The notes under the pieces were generated by a model. That model was given only the letters and a program-made list of their open reading frames with translations. It searched no databases and was not told where the DNA came from. From contig NZ_BSNG01000001.1 of assembly GCF_030159855.1 (NCBI RefSeq), positions 2,790,001 through 2,854,000 on the forward strand: a stretch of DNA of 64,000 bases, read 5' to 3'. Positions 26,622 to 34,858 of the stretch are shown in pieces; within the stretch, counting starts at the first letter, position 1, and every line of letters begins with the position of its first letter. Position numbers and translations under genes: made by a program. The DNA is from Devosia yakushimensis. GTDB lineage: Bacteria > Pseudomonadota > Alphaproteobacteria > Rhizobiales > Devosiaceae.

Positions 26622-26948
26622 TTAACCCCCTAATCGACTGTCGTTGGTGCACACGCGCCAAGGATTGAGGGGTAAAAACAGCGGCATAGCTACGCCGCCC
26701 CGACTCAACCTCGGAGCGCAAAAACTCTGCGCAGACCTAAATCACATCACAATGACGGAGTCTATTGCGGCGATTGGGCCCTGTGCTGCGTCATAATGTT
26801 CCCCCGAGATGAGCAAACGCCTCACCCTTGCCGTAGTTTTCCCAGCATATTCCCAATGAATCCGGGCTTTGGTTGACTTGCCCCCTCCCCTGTTGGAAAC
26901 AGTTGTAACCTCACGCGGGCGCCCGATTCGTTCAGGAGAATTGATAGA
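26622..26948. other. Intergenic region between divergent ctaC and ialB
   Basis: 327 bp without a gene. It must hold promoters for both the leftward oxidase cluster and the rightward ialB gene. A TTGACT at 26873-26878 could be a -35 box for ialB, but no matching -10 box is clear. No palindromic repeat or structured RNA was seen. Confidence 0.5.
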
Positions 26949-27458
26949 GTGAAGCTGAATTTGAAGCGTCTGGCCGTTGGCGGCCTTGCCCTGCTGGCTC
27001 TGGCTGGCGCGAGTGGCCCTTCGGCGGCGCAGGGTGTCGTCAAGGCGCAGTATGGCGATTGGCAGATGAGCTGCGATACCCCGCCGGGCGCCAGCTTCGA
27101 GCAATGCGCGATCATCCAGAACGTGATGGCGGAAGATCAGCCCAATGTGGGCCTTTCCGTCATCGTGCTGCGCACCGCCGATCGCGAAGCGCGGCTGCTG
27201 CGGGTGCTGGCGCCGCTTGGCGTGCTGCTGCCGAACGGGCTGGGGCTTAATATCGATGGCCAGGATATGGGCCGGGTCGCCTTTGTGCGCTGCCTGCCCA
27301 ATGGCTGTGTCGCCGAAGTGGTGCTGGATGACAGCATGATCGAGACGCTGTCGGCCGGCAAGGAAGCGATTTTCGTGGTGTTCAAGACGCCAGAGGAAGG
27401 CATCGGTATTCCGGTGTCGCTCAATGGCTTCAAGGACGGGTTTGCCCAACTCCCCTGA
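26949..27458 (+). CDS. Invasion-associated locus B (IalB) family protein
   Basis: The 169-residue product has a signal peptide (residues 1-28, ending PSAAQG) and the IalB pattern: VKAQYGDWQMSCDTPPGAS, then EQCAIIQNVMAEDQPNVGLSV, and FVRCLPNGCVAEVVLDD. Four cysteines probably form disulfides in the periplasm. IalB was first tied to erythrocyte invasion in Bartonella, but homologues are widespread in free-living alphaproteobacteria with unknown function. Start is GTG with aggaga 8 bp ahead. Confidence 0.93.
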   Translation: MKLNLKRLAVGGLALLALAGASGPSAAQGVVKAQYGDWQMSCDTPPGASFEQCAIIQNVMAEDQPNVGLSVIVLRTADREARLLRVLAPLGVLLPNGLGLNIDGQDMGRVAFVRCLPNGCVAEVVLDDSMIETLSAGKEAIFVVFKTPEEGIGIPVSLNGFKDGFAQLP

Positions 27459-27472
27459 GTGGCGAGGTATCC

Positions 27473-27718
27473 ATGACCGAGGAACGCCGTGCCGCCCCAC
27501 GCCAGCGTGTGCTCAAGGGCGGCAGAATCGTCATCAATGACGGGTTCTCGACCTTTCAATGCACGGTGCGCAATCTGTCGGAAGCGGGCGCACGGCTCAA
27601 GGTCGCCAGCATTATCGGCATTCCCGACACGTTCGATCTAGCCATGGATGACGGCCGCAAACATGCCTGCACGGTGGTTTGGCGGACGGCGAATGAAATC
27701 GGCGTCAAGTTCGGCTGA
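27473..27718 (+). CDS. PilZ domain protein
   Basis: The 81-residue product is a stand-alone PilZ domain. The c-di-GMP motif is present: RRAAPRQR supplies the R-x-x-x-R part and NLSEAG the D/N-x-S-x-x-G part. It should bind c-di-GMP and act on an unknown partner. It lies 14 bp after ialB and is probably co-transcribed. The window also holds a c-di-GMP phosphodiesterase candidate at 11.7-14.6 kb. Confidence 0.9.
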   Translation: MTEERRAAPRQRVLKGGRIVINDGFSTFQCTVRNLSEAGARLKVASIIGIPDTFDLAMDDGRKHACTVVWRTANEIGVKFG

Positions 27719-27746
27719 GACCGCCACATCATTCTCGCTCTCCACG

Positions 27747-27830
27747 ACGTCATTCCCGCGCAGGCGGGAATCCACTCTTCAAGTGGCTCGAGAAAGAAGG
27801 AATGGATTCCCGCCTGCGCGGGAATGACGT
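27747..27830. repeat. Family B paired palindromic repeat
   Basis: Left arm 27747-27774 and right arm 27803-27830 are perfect inverted copies over 28 bp (ACGTCATTCCCGCGCAGGCG... and its complement). Each arm contains the palindrome ATTCCCGCGCAGGCGGGAAT. The 28-bp spacer is purine-rich. The element lies after the pilZ gene. Confidence 0.9.
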
Positions 27831-27863
27831 TGTTACTGGCGGGAGCTGCTTTCCCAAAAAAAC

Positions 27864-27898
27864 AAAAAAGCCGGACAAGTGCCTTGGCACCGTCCGGC
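27864..27898 (-). terminator. Rho-independent terminator of the DUF1127 transcript
   Basis: GCCGGAC (27870-27876) pairs with GTCCGGC (27892-27898); inside, GTGCC pairs with GGCAC. On the minus strand the stem is followed by TTTTTTG and a further T run. It ends transcription coming from the DUF1127 gene. Confidence 0.88.
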
Positions 27899-28118
27899 AA
27901 GTCATCAGGAAACGGGACCGGCGGCAAAACCGGCCCGGGAGATGGCACGAGCACTCCAAAAAATGTCCGTACCAACAAGGTGGCGCCGGCCGCATGGGTA
28001 GCCGGCGCAATTCAATGACTGAGCGAGGGAGTGTTCCGGGAGGAATCGGAACATGCGCTTCAGCCTCAAGTGATGCCGCCCCGATTTCGTCGGAAACATG
28101 GCAGCCAGATTTCCTGGC
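27864..28118 (-). ncRNA. Candidate 3'-UTR small RNA downstream of the DUF1127 gene
   Basis: The 255 bp after the DUF1127 stop hold several stems on the minus strand: one with stem TGTTCCG/CGGAACA and loop ATTCCTCC (28032-28053), one with GCGCCGGC/GCCGGCGC (about 27985-28010), one with GGGCCGG/CCGGTCCC (about 27918-27941), and a final terminator stem. A loop showing CCUCC can pair with ribosome-binding sites. In Rhodobacter the CcsR small RNAs with CCUCCUCCC loops are made from the 3' part of a DUF1127 transcript, so this layout fits a similar RNA. Processing and expression are not shown here. Confidence 0.4.
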
Positions 28119-28379
28119 TTAGCGCCGGGCGTTGCCGGCGCGGGCGGCGTTGAGCGCCAGGCTGGCGGCGGCGCCTTTGCTGCGCATCGCTTCCACTACG
28201 TCGTGGCGGCTGATGCCCAGGTCGCGCAGGCGCTCGGAATCGAGTTCGAGCAGGCCCAGCAACGCGGTCCGGCGGGTTCGGGCTGCTTGTGCCTTGGCGA
28301 TCCAGCGCATGAATGCGGCAAACGGATTGAGAGGCGTGGCGGCCACGACTGACCGCTCGCCGGAAAGCGAGAGAGCCAT
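28119..28379 (-). CDS. DUF1127 domain protein
   Basis: 86 residues with a basic middle (AKAQAARTRRTALLGLLEL) and the DUF1127/YjiS signature LDSERLRDLGISRHDVVEA. Small DUF1127 proteins bind RNA and affect RNA turnover in Rhodobacter (CcaF1) and Agrobacterium. The ATG at 28379 has ggag 9 bp ahead; the open frame extends further upstream without similarity. It is divergent from a LysR gene and followed by several hairpins and a terminator (see candidate small RNA). Confidence 0.9.
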   Translation of the reverse strand: MALSLSGERSVVAATPLNPFAAFMRWIAKAQAARTRRTALLGLLELDSERLRDLGISRHDVVEAMRSKGAAASLALNAARAGNARR

Positions 28380-28533
28380 TTTAGTCTCCAAAGATGTGGT
28401 TGTGCCGAAGGGAGCCGGCTGGGGAAGGCGCGAAGGACGATCCGCGTCTATGATGATAGGAATACCGCGCTGGACTTCCATTCGTCCAACAAATAGATTT
28501 CATCCTTACTATCAATTTGAGTGATGGGATTAG

Positions 28534-29427
28534 GTGATGACCACGCCCCTCGATCTCGACCAATTGCAGAGCTTCTGCGCCATTGCCGATTGCGGCAGCT
28601 TCACCGAGGCTGCCCGCCGGGTGAACAAGACCCAGTCGGCCGTATCGATGCAGATCAAGCGCCTCGAAGAGCGGCTGGGCCAGCCGCTTTTGACGCGGGA
28701 CGGCCGTTCGGTGTCGCTGACCCATCACGGGGAAGCGCTCTATGCCAGGGCACGCCGCATGCTGCGCACCAATGCGGAAATTCTCGACCATTTCTCCGAT
28801 GGCGACCTGGCGGGCTCGATCCGTTTCGGGGTGCCCGACGATTATGCCGTGCGCCTCTTGCCGGTGATCCTCTCCAGCTTCCAGCGCACTCATCCCAAGA
28901 TCGCGGTGGATGTGGCCTGCATGGCTTCGGAGGAATTGCTGGCCGGCATGAAGACCGGGCGTTACGACCTCATCGTCTTCACCCAGGGCACTGACCAGAA
29001 TTACGGCGAGCTGTTCCGTACCGAAAAGATGTTCTGGGTGGCCAGCCATGGCGGACGGGCTCTCGCCAGCGAGCCACTGGCCATTGCCTGCGGCCCGGCC
29101 TGCTGCATCTGGCGCAAGGACGCCATGGAAGCGCTGAACCGCAACGGCACCGATTACCGCATCGCCTACACCTCCTCCAATGCCACGGCCATTTCGAGCG
29201 CCGTGCTGTCCGACCTTGCGGTGGGGTTCCTCCCAGAAAGCGCGATGCAGCCGGGCATGCGTGTAGTCAGCGAGGATGTCGGCCTGCCGCGCCTGGCCGA
29301 TGCCGAAATCGCGCTGATGCGGGCCAGCCACGCCTATGGCGGCATTTATGATGCCCTGGCCAATCATATCGTGCATTCCATGGGCAATCTCGACGCCGTC
29401 CCGGTGCATGCGGACGCGGCGGAGTAG
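28534..29427 (+). CDS. LysR-family transcriptional regulator
   Basis: The 297-residue product has a LysR winged helix at residues 5-65 (FTEAARRVNKTQSAVSMQIK) and a periplasmic-binding-protein-like effector domain. The sequence resembles the LrhA/HexA branch (MRTNAEILDHFSDGDLAGSIRFG-like region). The divergent DUF1127 gene, with 154 bp between starts, is the natural first target. A precise T-N11-A operator was not clear by eye. Confidence 0.9.
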   Translation: MMTTPLDLDQLQSFCAIADCGSFTEAARRVNKTQSAVSMQIKRLEERLGQPLLTRDGRSVSLTHHGEALYARARRMLRTNAEILDHFSDGDLAGSIRFGVPDDYAVRLLPVILSSFQRTHPKIAVDVACMASEELLAGMKTGRYDLIVFTQGTDQNYGELFRTEKMFWVASHGGRALASEPLAIACGPACCIWRKDAMEALNRNGTDYRIAYTSSNATAISSAVLSDLAVGFLPESAMQPGMRVVSEDVGLPRLADAEIALMRASHAYGGIYDALANHIVHSMGNLDAVPVHADAAE

Positions 29428-29466
29428 GCGCCGACTCATCTGGCTATGTCTCTCCCTCCCACCGTT

Positions 29467-29496
29467 TCTCCCTCGGGCCTGACCCGAGGGAAAACA
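29467..29496. repeat. Family A palindromic repeat, single half
   Basis: CTCGGGCCTGACCCGAG lies within 29471-29490, in the gap between lysR and xseA. Only one half of the usual paired unit is present. The xseA frame stays open across it, but the true start is about 85 bp downstream. Confidence 0.7.
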
Positions 29497-29574
29497 GTGG
29501 GTGTGGACAGCATGCGCCCACCCGACAAAGCGCAAGAGCTTGACCTCCCCGGCCAATTGCCGCACCAGAGAGGC

Positions 29575-31188
29575 ATGTCCGACGCGCTGAGCAATGCTGC
29601 CGAGTTTACCGTTTCCGAGATCGCCCAAGCGGTCAAACGGACTGTCGAGGATGAATTCGGCCATGTCCGGGTGCGCGGGGAAATCTCCGGCTTTCGCGGG
29701 CAGCATTCATCCGGCCACGCCTATTTCACGCTCAAGGACGAGAATGCCGCGATCGATGCGGTGGTGTGGAAGGGCAATTATGCCCGGCTGACCTTCAAGC
29801 CCGAAGAGGGGCTTGAGGTGATCGCCACGGGGCGCCTCACCACTTTCCCGCGCTCGTCGAAATACCAGATCGTCATCGACAATATCGAGCCGGCCGGCGC
29901 AGGCGCCCTGATGGCGCTGCTGGAGGAGCGGCGCAAGAAGCTGCTTGCCGAAGGTCTCTTTGCCCGCGAACGCAAGCGCCCCCTGCCCTATCTGCCGCGC
30001 GTCATCGGCGTCGTCACCTCGCCCACCGGCGCGGTGATCCGCGATATTCTGCATCGCCTCGAGGACCGCTTTCCCAGCCATGTGCTGGTCTGGCCGGTGC
30101 GAGTGCAGGGCGATACCTGCGCGCCCGAAGTGGTCAACGCCATCGAGGGCTTTAACGGCCTTTTGCCCAATGGCCCCATTCCCCGGCCCGATCTGCTGAT
30201 CGTGGCGCGTGGCGGGGGCTCCATAGAAGACCTTTGGGGCTTCAACGAAGAGGCCGTGGTGCGCGCCGTGGCGGCCAGCGCCATTCCCATCATCTCGGCG
30301 GTGGGCCACGAGACCGATACCACGCTGATCGATTATGCCGCCGACATGCGGGCCCCCACCCCCACGGCAGCCGCCGAAGCGGCCGTGCCGGTACGGGCAG
30401 AGCTGATCGGCTATGTCGACGACCTGGGCGGCCGGCAACGCCAGGCGGCGCGACGGCTGGCGCTGAGCGCGCGAGACCGGTTGCGGGCCGCGACGGCCGG
30501 CCTGCCCCGCCCGGCCGATCTGGTCGCCACGCAAAGGCAGCGGCTCGACCATGCCGCGAGCAATCTTGGCGCGGCCCTGCGGCATTCGGTACAGGCGCAG
30601 CGCGTGCAGTTTTCCCGCATTGAGCCGCGACTGGGTCCGCAATTGCTGGCCCGCCGCCAGGTGGAAATGGGTGAGCGGCTGGGCAATCTGGCGCTGCGCG
30701 GCGCGGCGGGACTGCGCAAGAGCGTCGAACGCGCCCGGCTTACCCATGATCCGCGCGCCGAGCGGCTCGGCAACGCGGCCGCGCGCCTTCTCGAGCGCAA
30801 GCGTGCTTTGCTCGACGCCATCGGCCCCAAGCTTTCGCCCAATGCCCTGCGGGCCGAGTTGCGGCATTCGCGCAGCCAGCTTGCGCCGCTGGCGGCAAGC
30901 CTTTTGACCAGCGTTTCCCAGGCCATGGCCGACCGCCGCAACGCGCTCAGCCAATCGTCCAAGCTTCTGGTGTCGCTCAGCTATCGCAGCGTGCTGGCGC
31001 GGGGCTATGCCGTGATCAAGGACGAAGCGGGCAATCTGGTGCAGGGCAAGGCCGGCCTCAGTCCCGGCGATGCGGTGGCAATCGAGTTTGCCGATGGCGC
31101 CATAGGCGCTACAATAGCGGGCAGCCCGGTCATAAAAAAGAAACCGCGTTCGCTCTCGGATGACGGTTCACAGGAAAGTCTCTTTTGA
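29575..31188 (+). CDS. xseA: Exodeoxyribonuclease VII large subunit
   Basis: Large subunit of ExoVII, a single-strand DNA exonuclease. The 537-residue product has an N-terminal OB fold (FTVSEIAQAVKRTVEDEFGHVRVRG-like block), the catalytic central domain (IGVVTSPTGAVIRDILHRL, ARGGGSIEDLWGFN, SAVGHETDTTLIDYAADMR) and a long helical C-terminus. The ATG at 29575 is chosen because homology begins there; 43 upstream codons cover a family A repeat. xseB is not in the window. Confidence 0.96.
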   Translation: MSDALSNAAEFTVSEIAQAVKRTVEDEFGHVRVRGEISGFRGQHSSGHAYFTLKDENAAIDAVVWKGNYARLTFKPEEGLEVIATGRLTTFPRSSKYQIVIDNIEPAGAGALMALLEERRKKLLAEGLFARERKRPLPYLPRVIGVVTSPTGAVIRDILHRLEDRFPSHVLVWPVRVQGDTCAPEVVNAIEGFNGLLPNGPIPRPDLLIVARGGGSIEDLWGFNEEAVVRAVAASAIPIISAVGHETDTTLIDYAADMRAPTPTAAAEAAVPVRAELIGYVDDLGGRQRQAARRLALSARDRLRAATAGLPRPADLVATQRQRLDHAASNLGAALRHSVQAQRVQFSRIEPRLGPQLLARRQVEMGERLGNLALRGAAGLRKSVERARLTHDPRAERLGNAAARLLERKRALLDAIGPKLSPNALRAELRHSRSQLAPLAASLLTSVSQAMADRRNALSQSSKLLVSLSYRSVLARGYAVIKDEAGNLVQGKAGLSPGDAVAIEFADGAIGATIAGSPVIKKKPRSLSDDGSQESLF

Positions 31189-31238
31189 ACGGTCGATTTG
31201 GACGCTATATCCCGAGATAGATTGTCAGGAATTCGACG

Positions 31239-31460
31239 ATGAATATTTTCGACAAAAGCTTCACCCCCGCAGAAGCGGTGGTGCGCTATCTCGACGGCGA
31301 CTATGTCGTGCTCAAGCCCGGCAGCTTTGTGCGTTGCGCCATTACCGGCAAGCCCATTCCGGTCGATGAACTGACCTATTGGAATGTCGACCGGCAGGAG
31401 GCCTATGTCGATGCGGCCACCGCCCATACGGCATTCGAGCGGTACGGCATCGGGGCCTGA
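31239..31460 (+). CDS. DUF2093 domain protein
   Basis: The 73-residue product matches DUF2093: NIFDKSF, AVVRYLDGDYVVLKPGSFV, RCAITGKPIPVDELTYWNV and DRQEAYVDA. The family is short, confined mainly to alphaproteobacteria, and of unknown function. A cysteine in the CAITGKPI segment recalls zinc-binding folds but only one is present. It lies 50 bp after xseA and 2 bp before the LpxB-like gene, so the three probably form one operon. Confidence 0.93.
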   Translation: MNIFDKSFTPAEAVVRYLDGDYVVLKPGSFVRCAITGKPIPVDELTYWNVDRQEAYVDAATAHTAFERYGIGA

Positions 31461-31462
31461 CC

Positions 31463-32611
31463 GTGGCGGAAGCGTCAAGCCGCCTCAGATATCTCTTCAT
31501 TTCCAATGGGCATGGCGAGGATTGGATTTCGGCCGCCATCGTCGCGCGCCTGCCGACCTGGATCGAGGCGGAAGCCTATCCCATGATCGGGGCCGGCAAT
31601 GCCTATGCCAATGTGTGCCGCATTGTCGGGCCACGGGCCAGTCTCGCCTCCGAGGGCTGGCGCAACGTCAAGGGCTCGCTGCGGCGTGACCTGGCCACGG
31701 GCGGATTGCGCACGGTGCCGCCCGCCCTCTCCTTCCTGCGCCGCATGCGGGGCAAGTATGACCGGGTGGTCGTGGTCGGCGACATGGTGGGGGTTTTGGC
31801 GTGCCTGGGCACCGGGCATCGCGATCTCATTTATCTAGACGTCTACAAGACCGGCGCGGCGCGGCTTTATTCCAGCCCCGAGCGCTGGGCCATCAAGCAG
31901 GCCTGCGCCACCGTATTCTGCCGCAGCGACAATCTTGCCCGGACCTTGGTGCATATCGGTGTCGATGCGCGCTGCGCGGGCAATATCATGATGGATACCA
32001 TCCCCAGCGGGGACTACGACGCCCGCGCCCGCCGCAGCCGGAGCCAGGCGGTGACGCTGCTGCCGGGCAGCCGGGCGTTGACCGCCGAGAGTTTTGCGCT
32101 CCAGGTCGAGGCCCTGCGCACCCTGCCCGAAGCGCTGCGGCCCGATGTATTCCTGGCCGTGGCGGGCAGCGTCAATGTCGACGATCTCGCCAAGCAGACC
32201 GGGCTGCGCCGCACCGCCATGCTCAGCGCCGAATCTGCCGATCTGGGCGAATTGTCCGATGGCACGCTGACCATCCATATGGCGCGGGGCAATGCCATGG
32301 GCAATCTGCTGGCGGCGTCGGATCTGGTGCTGTCGCAGGCCGGCACGGCAACGGTGCAGGCGCTGGGCCTGGGCAAGCCCGCCATCACCGTGGTCAATCC
32401 ACGCGACCGCCGCTCCCGCTTTACCGATGAGCAAATGCTGTTCGGCGAAGCACGCACAGTAGTCCCACCGGAAGCCGCCGCGATCGGCATCGCGCTGCGT
32501 AACCTGCTCGAACATGGCGACGAACGCCGGCGGCTGGCCAATATCGGCCGCGAACGCATTGGCGGCCCAGGCGCCATTCATGCGGTGCTGGACCGGTTGA
32601 TGGAGCAGTAG
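31463..32611 (+). CDS. LpxB-related glycosyltransferase
   Basis: The 382-residue product resembles the lipid-A-disaccharide synthase-related family: YLFISNGHGEDWISAAIVAR at the N-terminus, VVVGDMVGVLACLG, then VTLLPGSRALTAESFALQ and LVLSQAGTATVQALGLGKPA in the nucleotide-sugar half. It is not the canonical LpxB of the lpx operon, and its acceptor is unknown. Start is GTG at 31463, 2 bp after the DUF2093 stop. Confidence 0.85.
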   Translation: MAEASSRLRYLFISNGHGEDWISAAIVARLPTWIEAEAYPMIGAGNAYANVCRIVGPRASLASEGWRNVKGSLRRDLATGGLRTVPPALSFLRRMRGKYDRVVVVGDMVGVLACLGTGHRDLIYLDVYKTGAARLYSSPERWAIKQACATVFCRSDNLARTLVHIGVDARCAGNIMMDTIPSGDYDARARRSRSQAVTLLPGSRALTAESFALQVEALRTLPEALRPDVFLAVAGSVNVDDLAKQTGLRRTAMLSAESADLGELSDGTLTIHMARGNAMGNLLAASDLVLSQAGTATVQALGLGKPAITVVNPRDRRSRFTDEQMLFGEARTVVPPEAAAIGIALRNLLEHGDERRRLANIGRERIGGPGAIHAVLDRLMEQ

Positions 32612-32665
32612 GGAAAGCTGGAGAGCCCCGATATTCGGATCGGCCCGCACTATCCCACCCACAGT

Positions 32666-32745
32666 GTCATTCCCGCGCAGGCGGGAATCCATTCTTCCCC
32701 GCACTGGGAGCAAAAAGAGTGGATTCCCGCCTGCGCGGGAATGAC
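32666..32745. repeat. Family B paired palindromic repeat
   Basis: Left arm 32666-32691 (GTCATTCCCGCGCAGGCGGG...) and right arm 32720-32745 are perfect inverted copies over 26 bp with a 28-bp spacer. It lies between the convergent LpxB-like and DUF4170 genes. Confidence 0.9.
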
Positions 32746-32797
32746 GTTGTGGATGAATACGACGCTATGGAGGAATGAGCGTAACGCCCGCCCTGCC

Positions 32798-33043
32798 CTA
32801 CTTCTTATCCGTCTCCGGATCGAGCAGCCGATGCAGGTGCACGATGAAATAGCGCGTCTGGGCGCTGTCTACCGTCAGCTGCGCCTTCTGCTTCCACACC
32901 GCATAGGCCGCGGCGTAGTTGGGATAAAGGCCCACGATATCGACCTGGTCGAGATCGGCGAAGGTTACGCCCTCGATGCTGGAGAGTTCGCCGCCAATCA
33001 CGAGATGCAGAAGCTGCTTGCTGGGGTCTTCTTTTTCGGCCAT
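32798..33043 (-). CDS. DUF4170 domain protein
   Basis: The 81-residue product matches DUF4170: LHLVIGGELSS, FADLDQVDIVGLYPNYAAAY and RYFIVHLHRLLDPE near the C-terminus. Short alphaproteobacterial family of unknown function, often found beside the inositol-monophosphatase-like gene as here (11 bp gap). Probably translated from the same mRNA as that gene. Confidence 0.92.
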   Translation of the reverse strand: MAEKEDPSKQLLHLVIGGELSSIEGVTFADLDQVDIVGLYPNYAAAYAVWKQKAQLTVDSAQTRYFIVHLHRLLDPETDKK

Positions 33044-33054
33044 TTGGCGCTCCG

Positions 33055-33894
33055 TCAGGTCAGGGTCTTTTCCTGCGGCGTCTCGGTTTCGGCGGGACAG
33101 CCGTAAACCTTGATCAATGCCGCATGTACGAGCGGTTTTAGGCTCATGTCGCCAAGCGCCGCAAGCGCTCCATGGCGCGTATCTCGCTTGTTAAATTGTG
33201 GGAACCCGCTGCACACATCGGCAAAGCCGATCCCAGCTTCGTCGAGGATCAGTGCGGCCGCCGCGATATCCCAATCCTGGCTGCCGCGCCGCGACACGGC
33301 GGCATCGAGCTTGCCTGTCGCCACCTGCACCAGCCGATAGGCGAGGGACGGATACATCGGCCCACGCGAATAATGCAGCCCGGCCAATTGCATCTCCTGA
33401 TGCACCGCGCCGGGCGCGGGGATCAGCGGCGGCGCGCCGGCCCTGCGGCTGCGCGTGATGGGATTGCCATTGAGCCTGGCCCCGCCACCCTTGAGCGCGT
33501 CATACATTTCATCGCGCACCGGGGCATAGACCACGCCTGCCACCGGCACGCCGTTCTCCACCACGGCCAGCGAAACGGTCCAGCTATCTTCCCCGCGCAG
33601 AAAGCCGCGCGTGCCATCGATGGGGTCGACAACGAAAACGCGCTCGCAATCGAGCCGGGAGGGATTGTCGGCGGTTTCCTCGCTCAGCCAGCCATAGCTG
33701 GGCCGCGCGGCCAACAAGGAGGCGGCGAGGTACCGGTCGACCAATATATCGGCCTCGGTTACCGGGGAATCGTGTTCCTTGGTCCAGCTCTTTACATCGC
33801 GGCGGAAAAAGCCGCTGGCAATAATACCGGCCGCCACCGCCGAAGAGCGGAGCAATTCGAGATCGTCACTGTATATGCTGGAAGGAAGCGTCAT
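33055..33894 (-). CDS. Inositol monophosphatase family / 3'(2'),5'-bisphosphate nucleotidase (CysQ-like)
   Basis: The 279-residue product has the lithium-sensitive phosphatase motifs: SPVTEADILVD, WLSEET, DPIDGTRGFLRG (metal-binding) and a C-terminal WDIAAAALILDEAG. This subgroup removes phosphate from PAP or from inositol phosphates; the two cannot be told apart by eye. The ATG at 33894 has ggaagg ahead; the frame is open 32 codons upstream without similarity. Confidence 0.92.
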   Translation of the reverse strand: MTLPSSIYSDDLELLRSSAVAAGIIASGFFRRDVKSWTKEHDSPVTEADILVDRYLAASLLAARPSYGWLSEETADNPSRLDCERVFVVDPIDGTRGFLRGEDSWTVSLAVVENGVPVAGVVYAPVRDEMYDALKGGGARLNGNPITRSRRAGAPPLIPAPGAVHQEMQLAGLHYSRGPMYPSLAYRLVQVATGKLDAAVSRRGSQDWDIAAAALILDEAGIGFADVCSGFPQFNKRDTRHGALAALGDMSLKPLVHAALIKVYGCPAETETPQEKTLT

Positions 33895-34211
33895 TTTCCC
33901 CGCGCTTTTAGGCTGGCGGCGGGTTTTGAACAAGGCCAGTGCGAACACATTGCTTCGACCGCTTCGGATAAGTGCTTTGCCTAATGGCACAATCGCGGAT
34001 CGGGCCGCCGCGGCAAGCTGGTTAACGCTCCCATTCCAGGTTCGGTTAATCTGGCCCTACACCGAGTCAGGTCCTGCTAACCCTCTCGGAAAACAAGATA
34101 AACTTAACCGAACCGATTAAGGAGGCAGGTAAGGGGACGCGCTAAAGTGGGGCCATAAAAGAGAGCACCAAAAACCAGCTCTTGAAGTTGACAGGTATAA
34201 GGCAGAACAAA
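33895..34211. other. Intergenic region between divergent CysQ-like and DUF6101-like genes
   Basis: 317 bp without a gene. GGTTCGGTTAA (34039-34049) and TTAACCGAACC (34104-34114) are perfect 11-bp inverted copies 54 bp apart, and the second is followed by GATTAA, giving TTAA-N9-TTAA. These could be operator halves. CtrA sites are usually TTAA-N7-TTAA, so that is not a match. Confidence 0.5.
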
Positions 34212-34727
34212 ATGGTTCACGGCGTTGCGATGGAAGGTTCTTCGGTCGTTCTGGCATTCGGCAAGCCCGCAGTGGCCGAACGCCGCTTTGTGGCCGCCAA
34301 TGACAATGGTCCCAAGGACCCGGTCAAGACCGTCACCATTCGCAAAATGCTCGAACAGAGCGGGGTTTCCATCAAGATCAAGGTGCCCGTCACCGAATTT
34401 ATCGGCGTGGCTGTCGCCACCTCGATTTCCGAGGAGGGCCTGTTGGTCAGCTCCATCGAGCTGGTCCATTCCGACAGCGAGCTGAACTATCGCGTGTTCG
34501 AAGAACAGGGCAATCACAACGTCGTCGCCGAATGGCAAAACTGGGGCAAGAAGCTGCGCCTGCCGCTGTTCATCAAGGCGGGCGATGGCCAATACATGCC
34601 CTATAGCCAGCAGGTCGATGGCGTCATGCTGGGCAGTTCGGCCGGTCGCCGCAAGCTCGCCGCCGACGCCAACCGCCGCCCCCGCTTCCTCAACCGCCGC
34701 AAGCCCGGCCAGAGCGAAGCCAACTAA
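34212..34727 (+). CDS. Conserved hypothetical protein (possibly DUF6101)
   Basis: 171 residues from the ATG at 34212; a TTG 10 codons upstream is less likely. The N-terminal part is basic (VAERRFVAANDNGP), the middle looks like a small beta domain (SIKIKVPVTEFIGVAVATSI, LRLPLFIKAGDGQ), and the tail is Arg/Lys-rich (RRKLAADANRRPRFLNRRK), which suggests RNA or membrane-surface contact. The arrangement recalls the alphaproteobacterial DUF6101 family, but I am not sure. A strong terminator follows. Confidence 0.75.
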   Translation: MVHGVAMEGSSVVLAFGKPAVAERRFVAANDNGPKDPVKTVTIRKMLEQSGVSIKIKVPVTEFIGVAVATSISEEGLLVSSIELVHSDSELNYRVFEEQGNHNVVAEWQNWGKKLRLPLFIKAGDGQYMPYSQQVDGVMLGSSAGRRKLAADANRRPRFLNRRKPGQSEAN

Positions 34728-34750
34728 TCAGTTTCTACTGCCTCCAAAGC

Positions 34751-34797
34751 ACGACAAAGGGGTTAGCCGATGGTGCGGCTGACCCTTTTGTCGTTTT
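34751..34797 (+). terminator. Rho-independent terminator
   Basis: ACGACAAAGGGG pairs with ACCCTTTTGTCGT-type sequence across a stem of nearly 19 bp around the ATGGTG loop, followed by TTTTGG. It lies 24 bp after the DUF6101-like stop codon. Confidence 0.85.
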
Positions 34798-34858
34798 GGC
34801 CGTTGGGGTGAGGTGGTCGCGGGGCGGGTTCAAAGACCCTCCAGCGCGTGGGCCTATC

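Noticed and set aside
27747..27830. CRISPR-like repeat array
   Set aside because: The repeat is an inverted pair, not direct repeats with unique spacers, and no cas gene is present in the window.
34104..34120. CtrA binding site
   Set aside because: The two TTAA halves are 9 bp apart, whereas CtrA sites need 7 bp.
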